Shown: positions 10,916 to 20,599 of the stretch, piece after piece
Numbering within the stretch: position 1 is the stretch's first letter
How the letters are laid out: each line of letters starts with the position of its first letter
From: Coenobita brevimanus
Taxonomy: Eukaryota > Arthropoda > Malacostraca > Decapoda > Coenobitidae
Assembly: GCA_032717465.1 (NCBI GenBank)
Contig: JAVRFU010003718.1
Span: 1,426,791-1,490,790 of the forward strand
Direction of reading: 5' to 3'
DNA: 64,000 nucleotides
Notes under the pieces: generated by a model
The model's database searches: none
What the model saw: the letters and a program-made list of their open reading frames with translations, nothing else
What the model was told of the DNA's origin: nothing
Made by a program: the position numbers and the translations under genes

Positions 10916-12724
10916 TTAAACCCTATAATCATCCGTCATAGTACCTCTCTCCAGGTCGTAGCATTTTGAAAAAGGAAAGGCTTTCAGCTGTCTCTTAAAG
11001 CATTCAACAGTAGAGAGTTGTCTTATGGACAATGGCAATCTGTTATACAATCTAGGGGCTCTATATGTAAAAGAACGATCAGAGAAAGATGACTGGTGAA
11101 TGGCTCCTGGCTCATCAAGACGCAAGGAATCACCTTCACTGCGTAACATCACACCCGGGCGTGCCGACGGAAGTTTTAACAATTCAGCAAGATACTTCAA
11201 TTCACCAATTTTAAGAACCTTGAATGTAATAAGACACAGTTTAAATTCAATTCTAGCCTTTACTGGTAACCAATGCAACTCAATCAGAAACGTGGTAGTT
11301 GAGGTTCTCGGGGGGAGACCAAAGATAAGCCGTGCCGCCCTGTTCAACACAGACTGAACTTTTGTTAGTATATTATTTGGAAGACCAACCCACAGTGAAT
11401 CACAATAATCAACACGAGACAAGACCACTGCATGGACCATTGTTAAGAGGCACCATCTATTCAGGAATTTTCTCACAGAGTACATATTTCTGATATGCAA
11501 GTTACACCCTCTTACAACCTGATTAATATGTTCTTTGTAATTCAACTTAGAATTAAAATAAACACCCAGATTTCGAACAGAACTGACTGGATGCAGCTGT
11601 GACACGCCAATGATCAAAGCCAGGGCATTGTCGGTGTCATCACCCCTTCTGTTTCCTCTGATGATGATGATCTCAGTTTTACCATCATTCAACTTAAGTT
11701 TCCTCTTAGCCATCCAAATCTTAATATCAGACATCAGAGATTCAAACTTTGTCTTAGTATCGTTGATATATGACATCTTAACATAGAGCTGGGTGTCATC
11801 AGCAAAAAAATGACAGGACACATCATGAGCATCAAGTAGAGATGATAAACTACTTGTGTAGATAGTAAATAGAATTGGACCCAAAACTGATCCTTGAGGG
11901 ACTCCAAATAGAAGAGGAGCAGAGTCAGAGCTAGCGTAATTAACAACCACTCTCAGAGATCGGTCTGACAGATACGACTTAAGGAGCAAAAGGGCACTAT
12001 CACGAACGCCATAAAAATACAGATCATCCAACAATAGTTTATGATCTACTGTATCAAAAGTTGCAGACAGATCCAACAGAACTAGGAGAGAGGACATCCC
12101 GCTACAAGTGTTTGCCACCAAGTCACTCTGAATCCTTGTTAGTGCAGTTTCAGTTGAATGGTACTTTCTGTATGCTGAATGAACAACAGGAACAACTCTG
12201 TTGTGTTCCAGTAGTGGTAAGAGTTGATCGAGTATGGCCCGCTCAATAATCTTGGATAAAAAAGACAGGTTAGAGACGGGATGATAATTTGTCATGCTCT
12301 CGACATCAAGGCCAAGTTTCTTAATTAGGGGCCTAAGCAAAGCACATTTCTCAGACTGCACAAAATTACTTTCTAAGAAGCATCTATTTATTATGTTGCA
12401 GATAAAGTCTGCAGCGTGCTCATACACATCAGGTAGTTGTGACATGTTACATGGATCGAGTGAGCAAAATGTTTTATTAAGTTCTCTGATGTAACATTTG
12501 AATTTGTTTACATCCAGCGGATGAAATGTTGAAAGCAAATGATCCCCGGTGCAACGTGGCTGGAAGTCAACTGAGTACACTTCACTAGGAGAACTGCTGT
12601 CTAAATCACTTCTTACGCGAGATATCTTATTGTTAAAAAATGGAGCAAAATCAGAAGCCAATTGTGCATCAGATAAAGAAGTTGGTTTAACAATTACATT
12701 CCTCCGACCTACCAAACTGTTCAC
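10916..12724 (-). CDS. LINE L reverse transcriptase (602 aa, part of ORF2)
   Basis: Uninterrupted RT domain. Conserved blocks in order: HSAYRKYHSTETALTRI, LLVLLDLSATFDTVDHKLL with the first catalytic Asp, GVPQGSVLGPILFTIYTSSL, the catalytic CHFFADDTQLYVKM, a KLKLNDGKTEIIII block, SVRNLGVYFNSKLN, then the thumb and a C-terminal SFTYRAPRLYNRLPLSIRQ. No RNase H is visible. The methionine used here is internal. Upstream, the same frame continues through a single stop into the endonuclease, so the original protein was one EN-RT polypeptide. Its role is target-primed reverse transcription in the nucleus. Confidence 0.85.
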   Translation of the reverse strand: MNSLVGRRNVIVKPTSLSDAQLASDFAPFFNNKISRVRSDLDSSSPSEVYSVDFQPRCTGDHLLSTFHPLDVNKFKCYIRELNKTFCSLDPCNMSQLPDVYEHAADFICNIINRCFLESNFVQSEKCALLRPLIKKLGLDVESMTNYHPVSNLSFLSKIIERAILDQLLPLLEHNRVVPVVHSAYRKYHSTETALTRIQSDLVANTCSGMSSLLVLLDLSATFDTVDHKLLLDDLYFYGVRDSALLLLKSYLSDRSLRVVVNYASSDSAPLLFGVPQGSVLGPILFTIYTSSLSSLLDAHDVSCHFFADDTQLYVKMSYINDTKTKFESLMSDIKIWMAKRKLKLNDGKTEIIIIRGNRRGDDTDNALALIIGVSQLHPVSSVRNLGVYFNSKLNYKEHINQVVRGCNLHIRNMYSVRKFLNRWCLLTMVHAVVLSRVDYCDSLWVGLPNNILTKVQSVLNRAARLIFGLPPRTSTTTFLIELHWLPVKARIEFKLCLITFKVLKIGELKYLAELLKLPSARPGVMLRSEGDSLRLDEPGAIHQSSFSDRSFTYRAPRLYNRLPLSIRQLSTVECFKRQLKAFPFSKCYDLERGTMTDDYRV

Positions 12725-12796
12725 AACTGCAGACAGTTTTTTTTTATCACCACCACATGAATCAACTTTATTTTGATAATAACTAGCCTTTTGGGC

Positions 12797-13615
12797 TTAT
12801 ACAGTGTGAAAGACTGCTCTTCTCGCAAAAACATAATGTAAACGAGTTACTTCGGTCCGCTGCAAGCACCACTCACGTTCTGCCCTTCTACGTTGTCTAC
12901 GCAAGGAATTAATGGATGGACCATACCACGGAGAATCATCACGTACAGTGATTGTTTTTACTACCTCAGGACAATAATGGTCAAAAATTGACCTGAGCTT
13001 GTTGTTGTAAATATCAACCAATTCACCAGAAGAAAGACTTGAAGAATCGATGGAGTTTAAACGTTGATCAATTTCAAAACACATCAACTGACGGTCAACA
13101 TTGTTGTAATTTCTGAACCTTATGACCTTTTTATATGAAGGGGATTTCGGAACATCAAAACTAAGAGTGATCAGAGCATGATCAGAGATGAGGGGGTCAA
13201 ATGAGTCAAATGAGTCAACCTCCACATCTGATATGCACCTACAACCAACAGGGGACAAGATCAAGTCAAGGACGTGTCCTGAGACATGAGTTGGATTACT
13301 CACATGATTGATAAAATTGTTGTGGGTGATCAACTCAAGGAATTCTGAAGAAAATGGTTTTGACTCTGGACTGTCAACCCAATAACTGAAATCACCACAA
13401 ACAAGAAGTCCTCCAGGTTTAAGAGAAAACCCTTCAAGAAACTGCCCAAACTCCTCCATAAAACCCCGATCTCCGCCCGGATGACCTGGTCGATAGACAG
13501 TTGCAATTCTAATGGTGTTCTGATGGAAATTTATTAATACTTCCATAAATTCAAATGAAGATGGGGTCAGGTCTAAGTCAATGAGAGAAACGTTTGCAAA
13601 GTGCTGCCGAGTAGA
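12797..13615 (-). pseudogene. LINE L endonuclease domain, C-terminal part
   Basis: APE-type endonuclease motifs are visible: IATVYRPGHPG, LLVCGDFSYWVDSP (GDFN position, with S for N), VSGHVLDLILSP, and PLISDHALITLSF carrying the SDH catalytic pair. The linker WYGPSINSLRRQRRRAEREW is typical of CR1/L2-type elements between EN and RT. The substitution GDFN to GDFS may impair catalysis. The frame enters from 13605 with a frameshift relative to the N-terminal part and ends in a TAA (12794-12796) just before the RT frame. Confidence 0.75.
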
Positions 13616-13780
13616 TGAGTGCTACGCCTCCTCCCGGATAGTCAGCAGCAGGCCTGGGAATACTAATAACAGAATGTGTCTTAGGCAAAGCATTACGAAT
13701 AATATCAATATCAGACTCATACAACCAGGTTTCAGTCAAGCACAAAATGTCAAGCTCGTGCTGATTTAGGGTTTCATTAA
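13608..13780 (-). pseudogene. LINE L endonuclease N-terminal part
   Basis: It encodes INETLNQHELDILCLTETWLYESD followed by ADYPGGGVALIYS. LCLTETWL holds the catalytic glutamate block and GGGVAL is the usual next block. The segment preceding it in the protein, beginning NIRSIHNKID, lies beyond the inserted pogo element at 14313-14350. The two frames are not identical across the joint, so an indel accompanies or follows the insertion. Confidence 0.75.
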
Positions 13781-13782
13781 TA

Positions 13783-14310
13783 CAGTAGAACCCCGGAACT
13801 CGTACACAATTCATTTCTGAAGGCTGTACGAGTTGCGAATTGTTCGAAAACCGAATAATTTTTTTCCATAAGAAACGATGTAATTTGCATTAATCCGCTC
13901 TTTACTATGGCTGAAACGGTAGATTTCGCCATACTATAATGAATGGCAAGCTCGGAGACACGGGTTCCACTTTCAGACTTTGCAATGAGTTCTTTTTTCA
14001 GCTCAATTGTTGTTCTCATTGCTTTACTTTTAGCTCCAGCTGACTCACTAACCTCTTGGGGCCCATGATTATGTACAATTTTCTAACGAAAATACGTAAT
14101 TCATCACAAAGTTTAATCGAGCCTGTATGACTGATGCATAGCTGGCGGAAGACAAAGTCAGATTGGTGGCCATGTGGCACCTACGACGCCGCATCTCTTA
14201 GTGCGAATAACGGGTCACCGTACGAAAACTGGAGCGATTTTTGGGCGAAAAAGCTGTACGAAAACCGAGTTGTACGAGAAGAGAGGCGTAAGAATTCCAG
14301 GGTTCCACTG
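13783..14310 (-). mobile_element. 528-bp pogo/Tigger-like element inserted in LINE L
   Basis: The ends CAGTAGAACCCCGGAACTC (left) and, reverse complemented, CAGTGGAACCCTGGAATTC (right) agree at 16 of 19 positions. TA flanks both sides (13781-13782, 14311-14312). A transposase N-terminal helix-turn-helix survives on the minus strand, and the catalytic domain is absent. Repeated GTACGAGTT/GTACGAAAACCGA words near both ends look like subterminal repeats. It disrupts the endonuclease of LINE L and is the innermost layer of a four-level nest. Confidence 0.85.
13885..14019 (-). pseudogene. pogo/Tigger transposase N-terminal HTH fragment
   Basis: About 44 residues from MRTTIELKKEL through SGTRVSELAIHYSMAKSTVSAIVK. 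This is the Psq/CENP-B N-terminal helix-turn-helix pattern, with a basic first helix, VSELA, and the recognition helix KSTVSAIVK. Proteins of this family bind transposon ends. The coding sequence then runs into non-homologous DNA, so only the DNA-binding start is left. Confidence 0.7.
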
Positions 14311-14312
14311 TA

Positions 14313-14350
14313 TAGTCTATCTTATTATGGATAGAACGAATATTTAAAAG
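14313..14350 (-). pseudogene. LINE L endonuclease start (NIRSI block)
   Basis: The minus strand reads LRMGLLNIRSIHNKID, the classic first block of CR1/L2/Jockey endonucleases, ending exactly at the TA duplication of the inserted pogo element. It is too short to appear as an open frame and is recognised only by joining across the insertion. Confidence 0.7.
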
Positions 14351-14391
14351 ACCCATCCTTAACTGGTTCAAGAGGGACGTAGTCAGTTTTT

Positions 14392-14640
14392 TTAATGGTC
14401 AAAATTGGTGTTTTCAATCAATCTATTCCTATGAGAAATCATGATTGGACAGTCTCTACTTGATGCAAAATGGGCAACCGACTGTGAATTTGAATTAGCA
14501 TCTTGATGTCTTAAAGAGGAGCAGTTGATGCATTTGGGAGAATTTCTGTTACTACAATCCTTAGATTTATGGGCTCCAGCACAAAAGACGCATTTAGGTT
14601 CATCACTTTTCCTAGAACATCTCTCAAAAACATTGGCTAG
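14392..14640 (-). pseudogene. LINE L ORF1 C-terminus with CCHC zinc knuckles
   Basis: The minus strand gives a continuous frame from the left edge of the Tigger tail to a TAA at 14392-14394. It contains CVFCAGAHKSKDC (C-x2-C-x3-H-x4-C), then SPKCINCSSLRHQDA and SSRDCPIM, the usual 'KCxNC...H.A....CP' second knuckle of LINE ORF1 gag-like proteins. Such proteins coat LINE RNA. The N-terminal part is missing, and the ORF ends about 40 bases before the endonuclease frame. Confidence 0.65.
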
Positions 14641-14654
14641 AGGCTGTTCTGGGT

Positions 14655-15125
14655 GGATAATCGTGGTCTGTTTATGTTGACATATGTTTTACTGTGCAGC
14701 TGCATGAAGGTTTTCTTCACTTCCTCTAATAAATTTGGCAGAGGGCTGTCTGGAATAGCTCTGGAGTACGGCTCAAAACCATTCTTCAGCTCAGTCACGG
14801 TCGACAGGATTTGAGACAGGTAACCAGCAGTTAGCTTTGGTGCTGGTTCCTCTTGAACTGCAGGCTCCTCCTCTTTGCTGCTCTCTGAGTCTTCCTCCAC
14901 CATCTGCTCCACATCTTGTGCAGGGTCAAAGCCTATCAGCTGCTCTCTCAGTGCCATTTCGCTGATCTCATCCACTTCTTCACCTGAACCTGTGTTTTCA
15001 GTGCTAGTACACTTGTACCAGGTCGTTGCTCCATGCTTGGGTTGTATTGGGGTGTACGGTAAAGTACAGCGAAAATTTGTCAAAATCAAAATGAAAGCAC
15101 CTGTTGCACTGTTTACAGCCAACAC
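14655..15125 (-). pseudogene. Tigger-like transposase C-terminal fragment
   Basis: The frame holds LREQLIGFD, an acidic run (EEDSESSKEEEPAVQEE), then KLTAGYLSQILSTVTEL, and a segment about RAIPDSPLPNLLEEVKKTF. Tigger/jerky transposases end with an acidic linker and a helical 'GL..A...IE' tail of this type (family recollection). The DDE domain is lacking. It lies about 200 bases from the right terminus, so most of the transposase between was deleted. Confidence 0.5.
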
Positions 15126-15324
15126 GGGACTGAAAGCTAAATGAAGTCTGTAGAGGGCTGTGCAGTCACAAAATGACAGCTGCCAAGTGAAAATCGGCTT
15201 GTGTCGGAGTTTTTCCCGCCTCGCAGTGCATCGAAATCGGCGATTTTCAAGTCAAAATTGGCAATGGGGTAGCACTAAATATGTTGTCGAAATTTGAATA
15301 ATCGAAATTCGGGATTATACTGTA

Positions 15325-15417
15325 TATGAGAGAAGATGGTATCAGCTGCGGGGAGGGCAGCAAGATGGAGGGGGACAGGGCAACATGGAGGTAATTTGTT
15401 TGTGGCCACCCCTTACG
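15325..15417 (+). mobile_element. RTE-like LINE copy A, 3' part
   Basis: It resumes TATGAGAGAAGATGG and continues through GACAGGGCAACATGGAGG and TTTGTTTGTGGCCACCCC. It stops at ACGGGG, where the next complete RTE copy begins. It is the direct continuation of 9270-10160. Confidence 0.8.
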
Positions 15418-15597
15418 GGGTAGGGGGGTTTTCAAGAATACTCCCCCAGTATCCCTGCTTGTCGTAAAAGGCGACTAAAAGGGTTGGCGGAGGGTTAGTG
15501 CCCCTCCCCGGAAAACAACTAACTAAAAAAACAAACAAGAAGCCTCGGACAAGGACTGACCAAACGTTGACGACCCAGGACCGGACAAAGGACTTGG

Positions 15598-16614
15598 TAA
15601 TGTGTACATGGAATGTAAGAGGAGCGAATGATGAGGTGAAAGAGAGAGAGATTGTCCAGGTGCTTGAGGATGCGAAAGTGGATGTATGTGGAATAACTGA
15701 AACAAAATGGAGAGGAGAAAGTGTGAGAGAATGGGAGTATGGATGGGGTATATGTGCAGGAGTAGATGAGAATGAGAGGGCAAAGGAAGGAGTGTGTATA
15801 GTTGTGAGTAAAAGATGGAAGAAGAGCATAAGACAGTATGGATCAGTTGGGTCAAGGATTGTGTGGGTAAAGTTGAAAGTTGGAATACAAATGTGGGCGA
15901 TTGTGTGTGTGTATGCGCCAACGCAAGATCGTGCTAGAAGAGTGAGAGAAGAGTTCTGGACAAATGTGGAAGTGTGCATGGAAAAGTTTGGAAGGAATGA
16001 GAGAGTGTTTTGATCGGTGATATGAATGGTAAAGTTGGTAATGTGAAGGTGGATGGAATAGTTGGTGAGTGGGGTGTGCCTGCTGAGATAGATGAGAATG
16101 GGAGTGCGTTAGTGGACATCTGTGCTGGGAGGGGTTGGTAATAGCCAATACCCTCTTCAGGCATAAAATGATCCACAGGTATACATGGCGAGTGATGAGA
16201 AGGGTGGGTGGTGAACTGAATGAAAGGAAGGCAATGATTGATTATGTGTGTGTGGATGAAAGGATGCGAAGATGTATATTGGATGCAAGAGTTTATAGAG
16301 GTTGGGGGAGTGGCCTTTCTGACCACTACTTGGTGGTGGCCAGAATTAGGATGCAAGTAAGATGGAGGAATAGAAGAAGGGAAAGACGAGAGGAAGGAGT
16401 AGTTGCAAGGAGAGTGGAAAGGTTACAAGAGGATGAGAAAAAGGCAGAGTATAAGAGAGAAGTGGAGGAACGATTGGGCAAATATGAATTGGAGCAGATG
16501 GGAGACGTGGAAGGTGTGTGTAAGATATTTACAGAAGAAATATGTGCAGCATGTGATGTGGTGTGTGGAAGGAAGAGAAGACGGAGGGGTGCAAGGAACA
16601 GCGTGGTGGACTGA
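15598..16614 (+). pseudogene. RTE-like endonuclease, frameshifted
   Basis: Three frames are needed to read it. First: MCTWNVRGANDE, CGITETKWRGE (catalytic Glu) and VCVYAPTQD, ending VF at 16013. Second: LIGDMNGKVGN (Asp/Asn pair) from about 16012 to 16132. Third: LVIANTLF, MIDYVCVD and GLSDHYLVVARI (catalytic Asp-His) up to 16614. All APE-type catalytic positions are intact, so the shifts are probably recent single-base events or assembly errors. Confidence 0.8.
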
Positions 16615-18568
16615 AGAGGTGAAACAGGCTGTGGCACAAAAGAAGAAAGCATACAATGAATGGATGAGAAATAGGGGCGTGGAAGAAGTTGAGAGGCAGA
16701 AGAGAGAGTTATATGTGGAAAGGAAGAGAGAGGTGAAAAGATTAGTAAGAGAGAGTAAGAAGAGAGTGGATCAGGAATTTGGAAGGAATTTGAGTGTAAA
16801 GTGGAGGGACTGTAAGAAAATGTTCTGGAGAGAAGTGAAAAGAGTAAGACAGGGTGGAAGTGAAGTTAGCAGGGGAGTGAAAGATAAACATGGTAGATTA
16901 CTAGTGGAGAAGGGAGAAAAAGTGAGCAGATGGAGAGAACACTTTAAGGAATTGTTGAACGTAGAGGATGGAAGTAATGCGAGTATAAGTGGCTGGGGAA
17001 TGGCTGGGAGAAGGAGGGAGGTGAGAAGACAGGTAGAAATCAGTAGGATAGAGGTTGTGGAAGCAATGAAGAAAGTTAAATCGGGGAAAGCCCCAGGAAT
17101 TGATGGAGTGTGTGGTGAGATGCTGAAGCATGGGGGAGAGATAGTAGTAGAATGGATGTGGAAGATGTGCAGATTGGCCTGGGAGGAAGGTAGAGTCCCG
17201 GAGGATTGGAAGTCAGGTATAATTATTCCCTTGTACAAAGGAAAAGGGGAAAAAGAAGTGTGTGGTAATCATAGGGGCATTTGTCTTCTTAGTATAATAG
17301 GAAAAGTGTATGGTAGGATACTTATAGACAGAGTTAGAGAAAGAACAGAGAAATTAGTTGGAGAAGAACAGGGAGGCTTTAGGAAGGGAAGAGGTTGTGT
17401 AGATCAGATATTCATTCTTAGATCTTTAATGGAAAAGTTTCTAGAGAAGGGAAAGAAGTTGTATGCGGCTTTCATGGATTTGGAGAAAGCATATGACAGG
17501 GTGGATAGACAAGGATTGTGGAAAGTGTTAAGAATATATGGAGTAGATGGGAAGTTGTTGAATGCTGTGAAGAGTATGTATGATGGTGCTAAGGCTGCAG
17601 TGCGTGTGGATGGTGAACTAAGTGAATTTTTCTCTTTGAAAGTTGGTTTGAAACAGGGATGTGTCATGTCTCCATGGTTGTTCAATCTGTACATGGATGG
17701 GGTAATAAAAGAGGTACAAGGTAGGGTAGTGGATGTTGGAGTGGCCCTGGTGAGAGAGGATAGTGTTTGGAAACTCCCTGTACTGTTGTTTGCAGATGAT
17801 ACTGTGTTGTTGAGTGAAGATGAAGGGGAGCTGCAAGGCTTGGTGGATGAGTTTGAGAGAGTGTGTAAGAAACGGAACCTAAAGGTGAATGTAGGGAAGA
17901 GTAAAGTGATGGTCTTTGAGAGAGGTGAAGTCAGTGAATGTATAGCGAGGTTGGATGGTGAGGAATTGGAAAATGTGAGTACGTTTAAGTATTTGGGTAG
18001 TGTGATGAGTAAGGATGGAGGTTTGGAGGGTGAAGTGCTTGAAAGGGTACAGCAGGGAAGAAAGGTTGCTGGTTCCTTGAAAGCAGTGATAAGAAACAGG
18101 GAAGTGAGCATGGAAGTAAAAAAGTTACTACACGACAGTATTGTGATACCAACTCTAACGTACGGAAGTGAAGCTTGGACGTTGTTGGAAGGACACAAGT
18201 CAAGAGTGAGAGCAGTGGAAATGAGTTATTTAAGAGGAGCTTGTGGAGTCACGTGGAGAGACAGGCTGACGAATGAGGATATAAAGGAGCGTTGTGGTGT
18301 TGATGTGGATGTGATAGGAAGCGTTGTGAGGAACACACTGAGGTGGTTTGGCCATGTGGAGAGGATGGAGGGTGAAAGACTGACGAAGAGAGTGTATGTG
18401 AGTGAGGTGGAGGGTGGAAGAGGGAGGGGGAGACCGAGGATGAGATGGAGGGATGGGGTGGAGAGGTATATGAGAGAGGGGGGTGTGAGTTGGGAGCAGG
18501 GTAGTGAAATGGCGGGGGACAGGGCGACTTGGAGGCGATTTGTTTGTGGCCACCCCAAACGGGATTGA
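16584..18568 (+). CDS. RTE-like reverse transcriptase (open frame to 721 aa)
   Basis: The open frame starts at 16403, but its first ~60 residues are out of the ancestral frame. Homology begins near 16584 with GTAWWTEEVKQAV. RT blocks: KAPGIDGVCGEML, HRGICLLSIIGKVY, GFRKGRGCVDQI, AAFMDLEKAYDRVDR (first Asp), GLKQGCVMSPWLFNLYMDG, and LLFADDTVLLSEDE (catalytic pair). The C-terminus has SEAWTLLEGHKSR, RWFGHVERMEGERL and GRGRPRMRWRDGVERYM, the RTE/BovB-style tail. All catalytic residues are present, and this frame could be translated. Confidence 0.88.
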
Positions 18569-18596
18569 GGCGTCTGGCAATAGATAGATAGATAGA

Positions 18597-19377
18597 CTAT
18601 TAGAATAATTCACTAAGAAAAAGGTGCTAGGGAGGGTCCGCAACTGATGAGTATATAAGCAGTGGAGTGTTCGTATCTCTCTCCTCTGCCTGCTTCCACA
18701 ACCCTTTGGCTGCTGTGAGACTTTTAATTTTTAGGATTTTGGGTGCTCTGGGTTACTCTAAAATACCGTAGTGTAAAACTGTGAAAAAATGAGTAAAATA
18801 ATCTAAACCGAGTCAATATTTACAGTAGGTCATTGGCAGCCAAGGAGTTAATCCATCTCCCTCCCACCCCACCCCTGCCATGTCTTCTAACTAGCTGTGT
18901 ACTATCAGTCCCCATCAATCTGCTAACTAGCCCGTGACAAGCCAAGCATTTCCTAGTCTATCCTAAACTGCCTAAACCATTCCCCATAACTGACTCGTTC
19001 CACGCTAGAACAGAATCGTTCGGCAGAGGAACCAATTCGTTCTGACCGGGAACGCTGACCTGGCTAGTCTTATGCTAGGTACTCACAATACCATCTGTAC
19101 CTCGCCGCTACCTTTGCTCCATGGCTCTGGGCTGGCATCCTGTGGGCAAGACTTTGGCAGAGAATGGGTTATTTCTGTGTCATGGAAGTGTTTAAACAAC
19201 CTAACTGCCCTAACCAAACAGTGCAAACCAATTCAACACTCACCACCAACGTTGTGAAGGTCTGGAAGGGTTGCTCCCGCGGAGTATAGTTTGATTTCTT
19301 ACCTGAAAATAAAAATACTTGTTTAGAAAATGCTCAAACTGCAATCTGAATACTAATATACAGTATTTATAGCCAGA
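18597..19377. other. no gene; TATA-like motif at 18652
   Basis: After the (GATA)n end of the RTE copy there is GAGTATATAAGCAGTG at about 18650, a TATA-box-like word followed by a pyrimidine-rich stretch. No coding frame follows it. The rest has no recognised feature. Confidence 0.3.
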
Positions 19378-19628
19378 TTTTTTTTTAAATGCAAGGAAGA
19401 AGGGACCAAAGGCCAGGAGCCCGAAAACCGTTCCTCCCAAAGAAAAAAAAAAACAATACAAAAGACAACCAAATTCAAGATCTGTTCATTTCGAGATCCC
19501 TGGACACACTGCGTTTGAAAGACTGGAGATCATAGGAAGTAGGAAATACAGACAGAGGGAGACAGTTTCAGAGCTGACCTGTTGCATACATGAAGGACTG
19601 GGAGTAACAGTTAACTCTTGCAATGTAG
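19378..19628 (-). mobile_element. LINE J 3' fragment (minus)
   Basis: On the minus strand it carries the last codons of LINE J (GVTVTPSPSCMQQVSSETVSL-like reading in another frame), AGGCATCTCGAAATGAACAG-like sequence in reverse, and the GGAGGAACGG ... GGGCTCCTGGCCTTTGG 3' UTR, ending in an oligo(T)/poly(A) junction near 19380. Truncated and untranslatable. Confidence 0.65.
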
Positions 19629-19831
19629 ATGATCCATTACAAGTGGAAATGTTGGGCAGGAGAGAGATAAATTAGACCCTGAATTATTTTTTCTCTCTAA
19701 CTTTTTGAGCTACACAAACACACCTTCAGACTCTTCAAAGATGGGTTCTGTGTAGCCCGAAACATAAAGAAAAAAAAGAATTCATGCTCAAACCTCTGTC
19801 TCTGCATCCGAAACGCTAAGGGCCAAAAACA

Positions 19832-19905
19832 GCAGAAAATAGACAGAGGAAGACAGTTCCAGAGTTGCCTTATTGCATACATGAAGGACCGGGAGTAACT
19901 GCATC
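19832..19905 (-). mobile_element. LINE J short fragment (minus)
   Basis: It encodes YAIRQLWNCLPLSIF on the minus strand, the counterpart of YATGQLWNCLPLSVF near 7085. It is a second J remnant within 500 bases of the one at 19378 and in the same orientation, possibly from a local duplication. Confidence 0.6.
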
Positions 19906-20598
19906 AGAGAGTTGGACAGAAAAGGGACGAGAGTTTGTTGCACTCAATCGCAAGGTGTCTCATGTGCATTTTTCGCACTTCCTCCAAAATCAACCTTTCT
20001 CTCACATGTCACTCTACCATAAACAGTGGCCAGTGGATCATTTCATAGTGTTACATTATCAGTCCCCCCAAAAGTAAAATTTACTGGCAGGGCACCAATA
20101 CCATAACTTTTCACTAAAATAATCAACCAACAAAGTTTTACAAGCTTTGGTCACCTCCAGACTTTTCACGTTAGTAGGTCCTGCTACAGAACTTGCTACA
20201 TGCACTTGTGACTGCTTGCTTAAACTTTCATGCAGTAAAGCAATGGGTGTAACTTTTTTACTTCTTCAGATGAATGAAGACTTTTTTTTTTTTTTTTCAT
20301 ATCCCAGATTACATGTGTCCTCCATTCATAAAAAATCTTTTTAAAGTTTTAAGTGAACAGGTGTAGGTTGTAGTTTTGTGGAAACTACTCTGTGAAAATG
20401 AGTTTCAAAGAGAGGCAGCTCTGGGAATGAAGGAATTTTGACAGGCAGATAAATGCCTGCCTAGCACGGGGGAAGAGGTGAAGTGGCACATTGATGCAGC
20501 TTTATCCGAGCATTTACCATAACTAAATAATGCAAGGGAGGCAACATTCTCTCTTACATGTATGGGAGGTAGTTCATATGTCATTGCAAGGTTATTAA
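19906..20598. other. no gene seen; oligo(T) at 20281
   Basis: An 18-base T run at 20281-20298 could be a retroposon tail, but no body was recognised on either side. Confidence 0.4.
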
Positions 20599-20599
20599 T

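Larger units (their letters stand above)
10750..14640 (-). mobile_element. LINE 'L', CR1/L2-like non-LTR retrotransposon
   Basis: The minus-strand order is ORF1 C-terminus with CCHC knuckles (14392-14640), endonuclease (about 14345 to 12797), reverse transcriptase (12724-10916), a 3' UTR, and an ATT-rich tail near 10750-10766. The endonuclease is interrupted by a small pogo element (13783-14310). Apart from that it has one nonsense codon (12794-12796) and about two frameshifts, so it is fairly young. Motifs such as HSTETAL, LLVLLDLSATFDTVDH and FADDTQLY are of the CR1/L2 kind, whereas CCHC ORF1 proteins are commoner in Jockey/I/R1 elements. The clade is therefore left open. Confidence 0.85.
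10161..15322 (-). mobile_element. Tigger/pogo-like DNA transposon hosting LINE L
   Basis: The left end is CAGCATAATCTCGA and the right end reverse complemented is CAGTATAATCCCGA. Both are flanked by TA (10159-10160, 15323-15324). The flanks rejoin as GAGAGGTA-TATGAGAG, the uninterrupted sequence of the RTE-like family at 18463-18476, so the insertion site is proven by internal comparison. A transposase C-terminal fragment lies at 14637-15125. The interior is filled by a CR1/L2-like LINE, a (GT)n array and a SINE-like piece. The element's own DNA outside these is about 1.2 kb, so it was already internally deleted. Confidence 0.85.
15418..18596 (+). mobile_element. RTE-like LINE copy B, near full length
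   Basis: About 3.2 kb, the size expected for RTE elements. The 5' region carries CTGCTTGTCGTAAAAGGCG, then EN and RT in one ancestral ORF, and a very short 3' end closing with GCGTCTGGCAATAGATAGATAGATAG. RTE elements characteristically have a single EN-RT ORF and end in short tandem repeats instead of poly(A). The EN carries frameshifts near 16011, 16130 and 16580, but the 721-aa RT frame is open. It sits immediately after truncated copy A in the same orientation. Confidence 0.85.

Noticed and set aside
18650..18790. LTR or promoter with TATATAAG
   Set aside because: No second LTR, primer-binding site or coding sequence was found nearby.
19259..19310. Minus-strand segment between TTTTCAG and GTGAGT as an exon
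   Set aside because: Short, unrecognised peptide and no neighbouring exon.
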